From Phoronis australis (Eukaryota; Phoronida; Phoronidae), in NCBI GenBank assembly GCA_002633005.1, contig NMRA01000297.1, forward strand, positions 211,337 to 275,336: a stretch of 64,000 nucleotides of DNA, written 5' to 3'. Both the position numbers and the translations under genes were made by a program. Below the pieces are notes generated by a model. That model saw only the letters and a program-made list of their open reading frames with translations. It was not told the DNA's origin and ran no database searches. Shown one piece after another: positions 47,340 to 64,000 of the stretch (positions are counted from its first letter, which is position 1; each line of letters starts with the position of its first letter).

Positions 47340-47850
47340 GCCACAAAATGGCACACCGTGACAAACCAACTTTTAGACGCCTGATCTCAACGACACACCG
47401 CGAAAAGCCAACATACAGACACCCGGTTTCAATAAGACAAACCGTGACGAGCCAATATGTAGACGCCGGGTCTCCATGACACACTGTGACGAGCCCGTAG
47501 ACGCCCGGTCTCAACAACACACCGTGACAAGCCGACATGTAGACGCCCGGTCTCAATGACACACCGTGACAAGCCAAAATGTAGACGCCAGGTTTCAACG
47601 ACACACCGCGACAAGCCAACATGGCCCGGTCTGAATGACACACCGTGACAAGCTAACACGGGAGATGCCAGCCGAGGTCTAAACGACACACCGTGACAAG
47701 CTAACACGGGGGACGCCCGGTTTGAAGGACACACCGTGGCAAGCTAACACCGGAGACGCCGGGTCTGAATGACACACCGTGACAAGCTAACACGGGAGAT
47801 GCCCGGTCTAAATGACACACCGTGACAAGCCGACACGGGCGACGCCTGTT
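47340..47850. repeat. Minisatellite, ~42-bp unit, about eleven copies
   Basis: The unit is gacgcccggtctcaatgaca followed by caccgtgacaagccaacatg and ta. Units vary (36-46 bases), so several minus-strand frames stay open in turn and read repeated ACHGVSLRPGV peptides. A separate two-copy 30-35-base repeat (acttggtccctagaagtgct) precedes it at 47245-47310. I call this a repeat, not a gene. Confidence 0.9.
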
Positions 47851-47889
47851 GTCGAGCAATAATGAGCTGTCAGTTCTTTTAAAGCCCAA

Positions 47890-50800
47890 AAATCGTCTGA
47901 AATTTAAATGAGGGACAAGTTGAGACCAATTCTGTAAGTGACCTAAACCAAGTTTTTTGCCAGTAGTGGAAGGCGGGAAAACTGTCGCCGCTTTAAAAAC
48001 TCAATACAAAATGTGTATGTGCTGTTAACCATTCACAAAAATTTAAACTTAACGAGTTCGTTAATTAGATATTTCGGTTATGTTTTGGTTCAGAATAAAC
48101 ATTTCACAGTTATGTCAACTGAACGGTCCTTCTGTTTGTGTCTTTTGGCCAGACTCGCATGCCCTGACCTCTTGACAGACATGATTGAGACTGACACCTG
48201 AAGAATGCTTACCTTTCCCGCTAAACACCGTGAGTTGTTTATGCGTTGTGAAGAGATGTTTTGGCTAACATGTGGTTTCTGCCGGAAAAGAACGCAAATT
48301 TGATATGGAGATGTGTTAATTGAGCACGCCGAAGTTGTAAACGAACTTTTCAATAAATCTGTCGCCCGCCACCTCGAAAGCATTTTGCTTCCAAGCAGAG
48401 GTAATGATACAGCCAGGCAGCGGACCAATTCAGCGTTTTGTTTAACCATTGGTTGTAGGCTTAATATCTCGAGGGGGGGGGGTTACTCGATGACATTGTT
48501 CACTAGTTTTGTCGTGGGGAAATTAAGGCGTCCACCTTTGTAGACAGCCTGCTAGATGGAAGCCTTAGAAGATAAACACAGTGAATGGGTCCAATTTGTT
48601 GGTCGCTAAGAAAAAAGCCAAATTACTAAGAGTCTTTCCACCCCCTAAATAAATTGATCGTAAATTGCTTGTTTGTTGCGTTTATCTTTTGGACTCATGC
48701 AACCAGGTTCAACCCTGTGAAAGCCTTCTGTACTACTCTTTTGAACCCATTTGTAAAGTTCCATTGCCATGGAATAATTCAATCATGAAATGTACCATTT
48801 CGCAATAAATTTAGTTTTGAGAGTGAGACCTATCTGAGCGAAACTGGATCCCGTGTACGTCACGTGCCATGCGTAAATGTGAGCAGCCCCTGGGCAAATT
48901 TTGGACAGTCGTCCGTGCAGATACTCCCAGTTGTAGGACACTCATACTTTTAATTTTGTTGTGCCACACAGTCACAAGTTGTAAATGTTCTGGTAGCATT
49001 GGTATGCTAAACGTAACGACAAACGAATGGTCCCGCTACGGCATCTAATTAAAAATCGTTTGATTGTAATACACGAACGATCCCTTGTTTTTCGTGTAAA
49101 AGTAAAATAGAAATTATTGGTCATTTGTTGCAGTTTCGAATTTTAACAGGAAATGTCTGTGCAAGCCTGCCAATCCCGAACTAATGAATCGCCAGCATAT
49201 ATGAGGTTAAAATATCCCATAAACACCTGCGTGATAACGTCTTGATCACGTGATCTCGGTATGGCATGACAATCGATCACGGCCCGCCAGAATTATTATA
49301 TTTGTAGGAATAAACTGTTTATCATGGTAAAATGCCTGGCATAGCCGATTGGTATATGTTTAAGTAGCCCAAGAATAAACATATAGCGATTTATTTAGCG
49401 TTCGACCCGGGAAGCACCGCGCTGAGAGCCTGTTAAGAGGGTGTCGTGTCGCTACTTCGCTTTTCCAAACAAACGAAAGTAAAATACTCTGTACAGCCCG
49501 CGTTGGTATACACAAAAAGAACTCGATATTTGTGCGACGTCAGGTCATTCTCTCTTAGCGATTGTGATTTCAAGCTGGCCCAACAAAGTGAAACCTCACA
49601 AGAGAGAACTAGCAACTGACTGAAATATGTTATCTCCAATCCTACTCTGTTCTACTATATTCAAGAATATAGTAAGTTAAGTTAGTGCCCTCAGAGCTCC
49701 AAGCCATGGAACAAAATATGTTCTGACACTACAAGCATCGCATTCTTTACGTTATCCTTTTCGGAATAATAGTTTCCCTACATTTTATCAATTCAATTAC
49801 AGTGGACTTTACCATGATTTAAGATTGATTTACTCATTAAAACCCATTATGTGATTTACACGTACTTTAGAACCAGGATTTACTCGGAGAAATGGGCATC
49901 TACCTAATATTCATTTTGAAATCAGCTTTACTTGTGTGCCGATGACGTCACATCGATGGTAAGTCATGTAGCCACCAACGGTGGTTCACACACCTACACC
50001 CTCGAGTAAGCTTTCTTGCTCCTCAGCTCGGTTTTAACTAAATATTAATAAAGCATAAAAACGGCTCCAGGCGATTATTGCAATGGGCCCACACGCCCGA
50101 CCTGCGCAAGTGTGGTACAACGTGTATCCGACCGCCTGCAATTATTTTTTAATAAACGATGGTGTCTTTATCTTTGAAAACAACAAGGACATTTACACTT
50201 AGGACTCACAATTTCTACACCATTTTCATTTATACGCGCATTCAACTAATGACAGCCTGTTCAGGCGAACTGAAGTGGATGGAACATGGTAGCTCTTCTA
50301 ATGTTCCCGGTTAAAATTGTTGGCACCCTTTTCGAAACTTAGAAACATCTCCATTTTAATACAAATTCTTAAAAATGTCTCCGTTTTAATAAAAAGTTTT
50401 AATTTTCATTTTTCATTGATTAATAAACGGCACAACGCCGTCTTACTGTTCAACGGTCTGTAAACGTGAATCTTAGCCAAAATTAAATTTTATTCATTAT
50501 TCAAATGTTCATCAATAACTACAAAGACAACCGTATGATCTATCATTCTCTCATTGCGAGCGAGACGAAAACGAACAATGTGTATTAGAAGACATCTTGT
50601 GCTCACTGGCAAGACGGTCACAGATTACAAATATTGGCTGGTTACAAGCAATAAACCGCCCAGTCATCTGCAGTCAACATGGGTGGTCGGACAAATGGGT
50701 TACAACAGCAAGTGGCATAAACCCTTACTGGAGTAGCGTTGTTTGAACCGTTGTAAGACCATATTCTGGAGAAACGACAACGTTCTTCAAAGGCGTAAGA

Positions 50801-51480
50801 ACTCTCACCAAAGCAACGTCATCGCCTTCTTTATTTGAATTTAATTCGTTACAGTCAGTAATTCCCTCATGACCATTATGAATAGCGACCCCTCACGACC
50901 ATAATGATATAGCGACTCAAGTTAACCCGCCGTGACCATCAAAGTCTTGTCTGACGCAATAGCAATATGTCTCATCAAGCTAAGAAGTAATAGTGTCTAA
51001 TTTGAGTACGGAACAAGACAAGAGACTGATCTTTAGTAGCTTTAATCAAAAGTTGTTTTCTGAAAGTAGGCGTGTTTTTGCTCTCCCCGCCTTTACGCGA
51101 CATCGAAATTTAGCAATAATTCTTAATGCATGCCAACGGAACTATTATCAACATAGACAAGTTAGTATTAGGCTTTTATTTTATGAAGGCAATTCCAACC
51201 ATAAACATGTTACACTGTTCAAGAAGATAACGCCAACATTATGAGTGGCGAATAACAAAAAGCTGCATCAAAATCATACTCAATCCAAGGAAAATACGTT
51301 GACGATTGAGCCATTGCTACTTTTTCTGTGATACCGCTGAAAACTGCATTGAAAAAATGGGGCAGACAAGCAACGTCTGACATCTCTGTTTCACGAGAGT
51401 GGCTGATCTGTAACAGTGCCCGGATGTTGCCTGTCATTCTACGCATATCTGTCAAATCGCAGAGATTATGGGTAGTGAAA
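47890..51480. other. Intergenic upstream of the Nkx3 gene
   Basis: No coding domain recognised. A G run lies at 48473-48482. The region probably contains control elements of the homeobox gene, but none can be identified from sequence alone. Confidence 0.4.
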
Positions 51481-51496
51481 AATTAGCGAGGGTTTC

Positions 51497-51505
51497 TATA
51501 TAAAT
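51497..51505 (+). promoter_or_regulatory. Nkx3-2: TATA box of the Nkx3 gene
   Basis: TATATAAAT about 100 bases upstream of the start codon. Transcription would begin near 51527, giving a 5' UTR of about 70 bases. Positional inference. Confidence 0.55.
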
Positions 51506-51599
51506 AATGCGGCTAGGAAGACCAATATATGTTTATTTGTGAACAAGGCAGGCAGATGTAGACTACGTGCTGTCTGTGGACAGATTAACTTTAGGCATT

Positions 51600-56935
<5,336 letters not shown>

Positions 56936-57810
56936 TTACCCTTCATTAAAGACACGAATTCTTAATCATACGTTTGGTTTCTATTTGAGGTTCGCGCACT
57001 TTTTTAGTGTCAGCCGGTTCGCGTTCCGTAGACACTTAACATTTGCGAGTACAGCTAATGTCATCGCAAGTCTCGAATGTAATGGACGCTGATATGTCGA
57101 TTTTGGCGCAAGAAACAGCAAGACCCGACTTATAGACACGGAAATATATGGATATCTTGGTCTATTCTGTCAACGGGACGAAGTGATGGCGAAGCGTGTT
57201 TTACGGTTCAACGAGAAATGTACAGATTGGTGCCTGTAACTCGACCGATTGAGGGCGAGTACTGATCACAGAGATCGATATCTCAGTTGTAGAAGTTTTC
57301 ATCATCATCTATTCGTGTGCACAGAAGAGATACTCATTTACCTGCGTTTTGCATTTAGAAAACCCTAATCTATTCGTTTCTACAGAACGTAAATGAGGCA
57401 AGATGTGCGCACACATTTTCCAGTCATTAACTGGGACTATAATGTATTGGTTTTTAGGTGATCATTTAAATTAAACTTGTTAATACCTCGTTTCTGTCCA
57501 ATTAGCCTGCACGATGACACCACTGTGTTCCCACTTGTATATTATTGTGTTGTATATTCATGACTATTTTAAACCCATGTAAGGTAGATGTTTCGTTCGG
57601 AAAGGTAAATCATATATCATTGTGAATAATCTGAAACAACAAGCATTATGTGCTTTTGTAAATGGGGCCGTGCAGGTTCTTTCTAGTACACTTGAAATGA
57701 TATCTAAGCGAAACTGCGAGTATTGCAATGAACTTTAATTTGGTATGTATATTTACAAAGGTAACCTTAGTTTGAACCCAACTTTAACGTAATGAAAGAT
57801 ATCATAAGAC

Positions 57811-57816
57811 AATAAA
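57811..57816 (+). terminator. Nkx3-2: Candidate polyadenylation signal of Nkx3
   Basis: AATAAA about 875 bases after the stop codon. A second AATAAA (58879-58884) is an alternative. Transcript data would be needed to choose. Confidence 0.35.
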
Positions 57817-57819
57817 CAA

Positions 57820-58506
57820 GCAGAAGTATAACGGCTGGAGAATCGTGTTATAACTTACTTAAAGATCCAAGAGCCATTCGTTATTTAACTTATCATTAGC
57901 CCATTGACACCTTTCAACTTTCCACGTCTCGTGTTTTATCGTGTGCGTGATTACACCTGTTCGTCCGTGCCTTCAGAACTTGTGTGTATATGATGGCATA
58001 AATTTGTTTACTTTTTGATAAACGCCTGACAGAGCTGAGAGTTTATTGAATGTTTGCTATGGATACCTTGGTCCAGCTGTTGTAAATGTGAGAAGAATAC
58101 AAGCAGTTTTACATGTGTGATGATTCTGCGAACTTATGAATCTAAGGCATCAGGGTTAGTCTCTTAATTAATTTATATCACACATCGCATAGGAGTGTTA
58201 TTACGGAATTAACAATGAAATGTAGCATATCCACACAGTTGAAATGAATTGCACATGCTTACAGTACATGTAAGCCCGTTTTCTTTGTCTGGCAGCTTGT
58301 ATCCGACAACATGTAGCCTTATACTGACTTGGGGAACCTTAAGGAATCGAATATCTGGCAACGCATGGTAGCAACTAACGACTGACCCATGCTGCGAAGG
58401 GAGACATGAATATGCAAACATGCTGTAGACGGATTTGATTGAACTCGGACACCAGCAATTTGCAAAGGTAATGATGACGTTGGTCGTAACTGAGACGATG
58501 GCATCG
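57820..58506. other. Downstream of Nkx3, no gene recognised
   Basis: Likely 3' UTR or intergenic DNA. The minus-strand frames from 58209 onward run through the palindromic elements and are not supported. Confidence 0.45.
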
Positions 58507-58570
58507 CATGGGTGTGCAGCACTGAAGTGGGGGTCTACAGACCCCAGCCTCCCTGTGGTGCAACGCCCAT
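58507..58570. repeat. Small palindromic element, copy 3 (best preserved)
   Basis: It runs catgggtgtgcagcactgaag, a near-perfect central palindrome gggggtctacagacccc, then ccctgtggtgcaacgcccat. Inverted ends atgggtg.tgca / tgca.cgcccat bound 64 bases. Confidence 0.75.
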
Positions 58571-58626
58571 ATGCCATTGGCCGCGTGGCACTGAAATAGC
58601 CCCCAGTCCCATATCGTGCGCCCCAC
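58571..58626. repeat. Small palindromic element, copy 4 (degenerate)
   Basis: Immediately adjacent to copy 3: atgccattggccgcgtggca, ctgaaatagcccccagtccc, atatcgtgcgccccac. Same order of motifs, more diverged. Confidence 0.55.
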
Positions 58627-58659
58627 GCAACGACGACGAAACCAATGAGGATGACAGTT

Positions 58660-58790
58660 GATGACAAGATACGACAACAACATTATTATTGTGGACAGGG
58701 TCAGAGTGTATGACGACGACGCTGGTGGGAGAAACGACGACAGGCGTAACCACAGCAAAATCAACAACGACGACGACAAGGAGGATAAAA
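58660..58790. repeat. GAC/CAA-rich low-complexity tract
   Basis: Loose runs of acgacgac and caacaac triplets. Open frames over it are low complexity. Confidence 0.6.
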
Positions 58791-59354
58791 CAGTAATGCC
58801 GATTCTAATGGTGACGACAATATCGATAACTTGACAGGTGTGGCTTGATTTGTATCATGTGTCTTATTTATCTTGTCCAATAAAGCAGTCACAGAAAATG
58901 AATGCTGTACTAGTCGCAACTAACTGCAAGTTCCATGGTTCTAGTCACAAGTAGTTGTATTGTTAATAAGTTCCACGTGGTCCACTTAGCGTCTTGCACA
59001 GTCGACGACAGACTAGAGATTTATGATAGTTAAAATGCACACTGAACGTATAAACATTGAGTCGGTGGTCTACTGCTTGACATTAACTTCGAACGAACCC
59101 TCGAAGACATTTTTTTTTGCAAAACGTACATGTATGAAGCGCCAAAGGGTTCTGAAGCGAGTAGCTTTCCTTGCCTTGAAATGTGCTTATTCAACGCGCA
59201 CAATTGCTTATCAACGCGCAGAATTGGTCACTCGTCGAAGAAAGGGATTTGGATTTCAAAAAAATTGTAAAGCAAGCATGTTGATGACGAGTGCTACTGA
59301 CTTTGTGAGGAATATGCAAGTTCGAAATTGATATATACATGCACATAAACCTGA

Positions 59355-59515
59355 GGCAATTTCAGGAGCTCGACCCGCGTCATTGGGGCAAAAATAATTT
59401 CATTGACGCACTGTGATTGCTTAGCTCGGGCCAACGGGCCCATTAAAACTGGAAGCAAAAAGGGCAAAAAATGACATGGACCATAGGTCCTATTAATTAG
59501 ACCATAGGCTAGAGG
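59355..59515 (-). repeat. Dispersed repeat copy 3 (reverse of 17040-17215)
   Basis: Read on the minus strand it shows ggcccgagctaagcaatcac, agtgcgtcaatgaaatta, ccccaatgacgcgggtc and gagctcctgaaattgcc, the same order as at 17.1 kb. Confidence 0.65.
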
Positions 59516-59519
59516 TTAT

Positions 59520-61005
59520 GAGGGTCAATTCACACATACCCACCCTTTTCTAAAATTGCCCCTGTGAAATGTAATGAATTTTTGATCTTGCTCAGGGATA
59601 GCCTTCATTCAACTTCGGAAAGAGCAATGACAACCCTAATAATAGTCGTCCTTTATCGTAGAACTGAGACCCTTATGGCACCTGCCAGCTCCAGTAGATA
59701 GATTGAAAGCACTTACTAGAATTTTGAGGAACTTTCCTCAATAGCTTGTAGGTTTTGATTGGACATAATTCATTCAGTACGGGTACTGAAATAAACTTGA
59801 GTGCGCGTACTGATTAGGGTACACATTCAATTCGCAACGGTGCACATGATTGGTTCTTAAACGATTATCTTTCCACCAAAGGGGAATCTTGGTCATCTCA
59901 CGTGCACTGAACTACATCCAAGCAGAGACAAGATTATTGCGTGAGGAGGCAGCATGACCCTAACTACACGTTACGCGTTTAATAACCAATTGTTTGCTTA
60001 GAATAACAAAACCCTACGCATTCATAAATGAAATGGCCGGCATTGAACTAACAGTTCAACACATGACGCAGAAAGGCACTCTTTTAAGAACTATTTGGAG
60101 CGCCTTACATTTCAACGTGCATAAAAGTACACGTTTGAAGGCTATCTTTGTGTTGCATTTTTGCCATGAATATTTTCTGCAATAACTGTTAATTTCGCTC
60201 CATTTCTTCCCAAATCACTACTACGTAATCAGTTCATGTTTTCTGAACAAGCTTTACAAATACGCCACAAAATACTGTGTGAACTACTATAGTATTATAT
60301 TTTTAATGTGTTTATTTTTGACCACAAGCATAAACATTTTAACGTGACCTTCTGACGCAGAGTGTCTCTTGATCACACAATGATGCACGTGCACAAGGCT
60401 AACACTTATGGAGAAGATTTCGCTACAGTGATTGTTTATGTTTGACAAGTTCACCAACAACACGAATTTTTCGGGTTTAGATATCTGTTCTGTGACAAGT
60501 AAAATGGGGTAGAAAACTACCGTACGCAGAAAATAAGTAAACTCGCTGGACGCACTGATGGCGATTCATAGAACAGACGCAACAAGGAACGGTTTTGCCA
60601 GAGGGACGTCACTAAAGTTTTGTGAAAGGTATGCTCTGGCTTTGTGCTCCTGGTATTGCAAACGACCCTCTATTACCTACGTGAACACTCGTGCAATATT
60701 TAAAACACGTGCCATATGGCGTACTTTTGTGTGCCGCGTTGTACTTGTCCCAAATAACGTTGACATGAAAAAGACGTGGATTCATGCTTTTTGCACAGAT
60801 CCCGGGACAAAATTTATTGACGTTAGTAAAATAGTAAAATTCTTGTAACGCTTATCCTTTGTCTACGATCACGCTTGGTGAGTCTCGCCGGGCATGTGCA
60901 AGTCCCTTGTGCGTGTGGGTAAGACCGACTTCGTTTTAAATACATGTATGGAGAACGTGATCAATTTTGCAGGCTTTCCTGAATTACCGTTTACACGAGT
61001 CCATG
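59520..61005. other. Intergenic, no gene recognised
   Basis: The frame at 60558-60848 (96 residues) contains KKTWIHAF, faintly THAP-like, but no cysteine pair or CxxH could be placed. Left unassigned. Confidence 0.45.
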
Positions 61006-61007
61006 TG

Positions 61008-61091
<84 letters not shown>
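61008..61091. repeat. (AT)n microsatellite
   Basis: About 40 AT units with one TGTGTGTA interruption, bordering the left arm of the inverted repeat that follows. Confidence 0.95.
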
Positions 61092-61093
<2 letters not shown>

Positions 61094-61712
61094 GTGTATT
61101 TGGGTAGCAGACCTTCTTTTATATATGTTGCGTTGAAAAGTAAGCTGTTCTTTGCTTTAATTAGTTTGTACAACAAACTTTCGTAGTGTCTACACAAGTG
61201 TCTTTCATCAGATGGTAGTTGATATAATAGATCGCCCAGTGTAAGTGGCATCACAAACACATATATATGAGTAAATATATAATAAAACTCTGTACAAAAC
61301 ATATCATAATAAAACAGTAGCGGTACTTCGACTATACATCAGTCATCAAAGGCAAATAAATTTAAAAATTATCAACGCTATCGTGTATGATACATGAAAC
61401 AAGAACAATGACATTAAACACGAATATAAGGTTGCATACATAAGAGCGCAATTACAGAAGGAATTGTCATGGAAACTAAATTAAACGTACACTGTACTAT
61501 GTAACATAGTAAAATTTAATAAAATACATAGGTGAAACAACTTATGGACATTATTTATATAATGACAAGGTACGATGGAACCCAACTACCATCTGATGAA
61601 AGACACTTGTGTAGACACTACGAAAGTTTGTTGTACAAACTAATTAAAGCAAAGAACAGCTTACTTTTCAACGCAACATGTATAAAAGAAGGTCTGCTAC
61701 CCAAATACACAG

Positions 61713-61715
<3 letters not shown>
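61089..61715. repeat. Long inverted repeat with hammerhead-ribozyme-like core in both arms
   Basis: The arms 61089-61221 and 61583-61715 are reverse complements with about one mismatch over 133 bases, separated by 361 bases. Each arm is bordered outside by an AT tract. Read from the inside of the left arm (minus strand) or in the right arm (plus strand), the sequence shows CTGATGA (61593-61599), GAAA (61622-61625), a 6-bp stem with a 3-base loop (61626-61640) and a CTA triplet (61640-61642). This order is that of a hammerhead core. Helix II is interrupted and helix I pairs weakly. Likely a mobile-element remnant, of a Penelope- or retrozyme-like kind by inference. Confidence 0.7.
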
Positions 61716-61900
<185 letters not shown>

Positions 61901-61909
61901 TAAGTTAAT

Positions 61910-62790
61910 TCCAAACCGTAGTTTGTCGTGAATCCACAGAATTAAATGCCGACGCGCACATAACTTGAGTTATGCAAGTATGGACATTGAAAAGCGTTTG
62001 GCACTGCGTTGCACTTCATGATTGTCACAAAGAAGAATAAGAAAGATCAACACGAAGCAATAGATCCCACTTGATATGCTCTATATGCGCCTATTTAGTC
62101 TCATTCGTGCATATTCGAAAGTACACTAGTGGCTGGGCCTCTGCTTAAAGATACTAGATGGCGTGGCTGTTCTATTTAACGAATATCAACAATTATGGAA
62201 GGAGGGTGTTACATGGAACCTCGTTGACTAGCAGGAGGAAGTAACATTGGGACATTTCGATTGCATGAAAAACAGCATTGAGATCTTCTGATTGAATGAT
62301 GTAGAAAAGTGCACGAGATTACTGCGCCATCTATTGAGAATTACCCTTGTGTAGGGCAGCTGACGCAATAAAATGGTAAGATTCAAAGTAACAAGGCAAG
62401 AACTACCAAACGATTCACTTTACTAGTCCCTATCACTCCCGTTCCATAAGTTCACGACAGAACCAAATCAAGTCATGGGCATAAATGTCGACACAGTGAC
62501 GGATTTCTGCGTGTCATCATGAGGCAACGAACAATTAGGTGGAGACCGCGGCCAATTTGCAATGCCTAAATATTAAATTTAAGGGTTAGGCTAGGCTTGT
62601 GGGTAGTTTTGAGGTAGGATTTGCGTATAGGCTCAGTGAATGTGGTTTGTTTGCATTTGTTGGAAATGAGAAAAGAGCACTTGTTTGGGTCTAGGTGCAC
62701 TGTTCTTCAAGATGACATTTGTGCATTGCTAGTGGGTAGCCACTGAGAAATCGCCTGCGATTTGGGGTAGCCCTTAAATAAACCAGAATT
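61910..62790. other. Intergenic, no gene recognised
   Basis: No long frame or repeat recognised. Confidence 0.5.
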
Positions 62791-62794
62791 GCAA

Positions 62795-63120
62795 AAATAG
62801 TCAGTTGACAGTGCTTGTGGGCCACATTTTTGGAACTTGCAAAAAATTTGCTTCCATAATCTAATGTTGGCTTATATCGAGCATCGGCAATGGAACTGGT
62901 GGTTTTGGAGTGAAAAGTACCGATTTTGTTTTTAACCCTTTTTTCTTAGCATACCTTGCTTTTTAGTAGGAGTGAATAGGTGGAAATTACAAGAAATAAC
63001 AAAGCTTCAGTGTGCTATTAGGGCTCTTTGCATACAGTTTTCGACGAGTGACGAGTCCATTGACATGTGTTCTGATAGGCAAACCCCAGTGAGAAATGTT
63101 CTGTGCCCCCTCATTATCAT
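62795..63120 (+). repeat. Dispersed repeat copy (related to 20813-21170)
   Basis: Direct-orientation partner of the 20.8 kb copy. Shared landmarks are aatctaatgttggcttatatc, catacagttttcgac and gagaaatgttctgtgcccc. Confidence 0.65.
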
Positions 63121-63264
63121 TTCACATGATCAGCCTTCTGTATAGATGGCGCTGCGGCGTGACATACTAGTCTAGTATAAAGGCCTCTATGAACTTCAGT
63201 CTGGTAAACATATATGACACCTAAATTCTGATTGCTTAAACAAATATGATGTCACCCCGTGTAC

Positions 63265-63380
63265 TTAAATCAATTGAACACAAAGGGCATGCTTTTACAA
63301 CCTTAACTGCAGTAACTTGGGTCATAATTCAGTTGACAAAGGCAGGTTGTGATCACCATGCCTAATGATCACATTGCAGT
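63265..63380. repeat. Dispersed repeat (related to 15508-15620)
   Basis: Shares tgcagtaacttgggtcataa and aaggcaggttgtgatcacca with the 15.5 kb copy. Confidence 0.7.
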
Positions 63381-63545
63381 AACAGTGCAATTAAATCGCT
63401 GAGCAACAATAATCTTAGTAAACTTACAGAAAAATGAAAAGCAGTTTAAAATGTTAAAACAGGCGCACAAATCAGACCGTATGATTGAATATCTGAAACG
63501 TTATTACCAGACTATAGTGCTAGTAATGACAACGTGTCACTGGTG

Positions 63546-63838
63546 CATAGGCGGATTTAGGGGGGGCAGCTCCCCCCCCCCTTGGCTGCCGTAAGCTAAA
63601 ATGAAACAGCAACAGCGTGAAGAGCGAGGAAATATTGAGAAGCAAGCAACATTTCATGTGTGACACGTTCTCCGTGTTTTGTTTTTTCTTTTTCTTTGCC
63701 TTTTTTTTCTTGGATAATACTTCAGGAATCAAGGAAAATGCTTGATTTTTAGAGGAGAAAACAGAAAAATTTTCCTGGGCGGGAGGGGGGCGAACCCCCC
63801 CTCCCGACCTGCCCCCATTCGGTGCTATGCTAATCTAA
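63546..63838 (+). mobile_element. CATAGGCGGATTTAGG-family element (right end unclear)
   Basis: It starts CATAGGCGGATTTAGG, followed by the same G/C run, cttggctgc, atgaaaca-cagcgtga and gaggaaatattgag as the element at 14768. The expected inverted right end is not seen before the next copy begins, so the right border is approximate or the element is truncated. Confidence 0.7.
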
Positions 63839-63841
63839 TAG

Positions 63842-64000
63842 CATAGGCGGATTTAGGGGGGGCCCAGGGGGCCCGCCCCCCATTGGCTGCTGCAAAAAAT
63901 AAAACAGTAAGAGCTTAGGGAAATTGTGAGTTTATTAATAAACCCCTGTAATTAAAATTATACGGATGAAAAAAGATTTAAATGTGTGCAGTTTTAGTGT
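63842..64000 (+). mobile_element. CATAGGCGGATTTAGG-family element, cut by window end
   Basis: The same left end, then a G/C run and cattggctgctgcaaaaaat; only the first 159 bases lie in the window. Two copies in the same orientation are almost adjacent. Confidence 0.7.

Noticed and set aside
51567-51599. Upstream start for Nkx3 at 51567
   Set aside because: The codon there is GTG, not ATG; the first good ATG is at 51600.
60558-60848. Possible further THAP fragment (KKTWIHAF)
   Set aside because: The zinc-binding cysteines and histidine cannot be placed.

Overview
This window is a piece of AT-rich nuclear DNA from an animal, most likely an invertebrate deuterostome (hemichordate or cephalochordate; hemichordate is my guess). 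The evidence is two intron-bearing genes with metazoan-specific products, a CYP26 cytochrome P450 and an NK-3/bagpipe homeobox gene, together with many short inverted-repeat elements, THAP-domain fragments and frequent TACATGTA words. I see no operons, tRNA genes, rRNA genes, phage or CRISPR arrays. Most open frames in the window are chance frames in repeats or intergenic DNA and are not annotated.

Layout. (1) Positions 1376-13952, minus strand: a complete five-exon CYP26 gene. The exons splice in phase into a 483-residue protein, and there is a TATA box and a direct repeat resembling a retinoic acid response element just upstream (14108-14257). Intron 2 holds an assembly gap inside a transposon-like element with long terminal inverted repeats and an 8-bp target duplication. 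(2) About 14.3-51.4 kb: a gene-poor interval with miniature inverted-repeat elements, several minisatellites, diverged dispersed repeats, four THAP-like zinc-finger fragments (16.4, 27.6, 31.3 and 39.4 kb) and one fragment of the P2X7-receptor intracellular domain family (31.9 kb). (3) Positions 51600-56935, plus strand: a three-exon Nkx3-type homeobox gene (260 residues) with a TATA box at 51497. Its first intron contains a 381-base G run that looks like an assembly artefact. (4) About 57-64 kb: no further gene; palindromic mini-elements, an inverted repeat with a hammerhead-ribozyme-like core flanked by AT tracts, and more miniature elements running off the window end.

How it fits together. 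CYP26 enzymes clear retinoic acid and are usually induced by it, which fits the promoter-proximal DR5-like site. Nkx3/bagpipe genes pattern mesoderm and pharyngeal or skeletal structures in chordates. The two genes are about 38 kb apart (start to start) and divergently transcribed. Shared regulation is speculation.

The most notable points are the loss of the conserved I-helix threonine in the P450, the DR5-like promoter site, the cluster of THAP remnants, the target-duplicated inverted-repeat elements, the foldback array of AACTTAAG words and the hammerhead-like inverted repeat.
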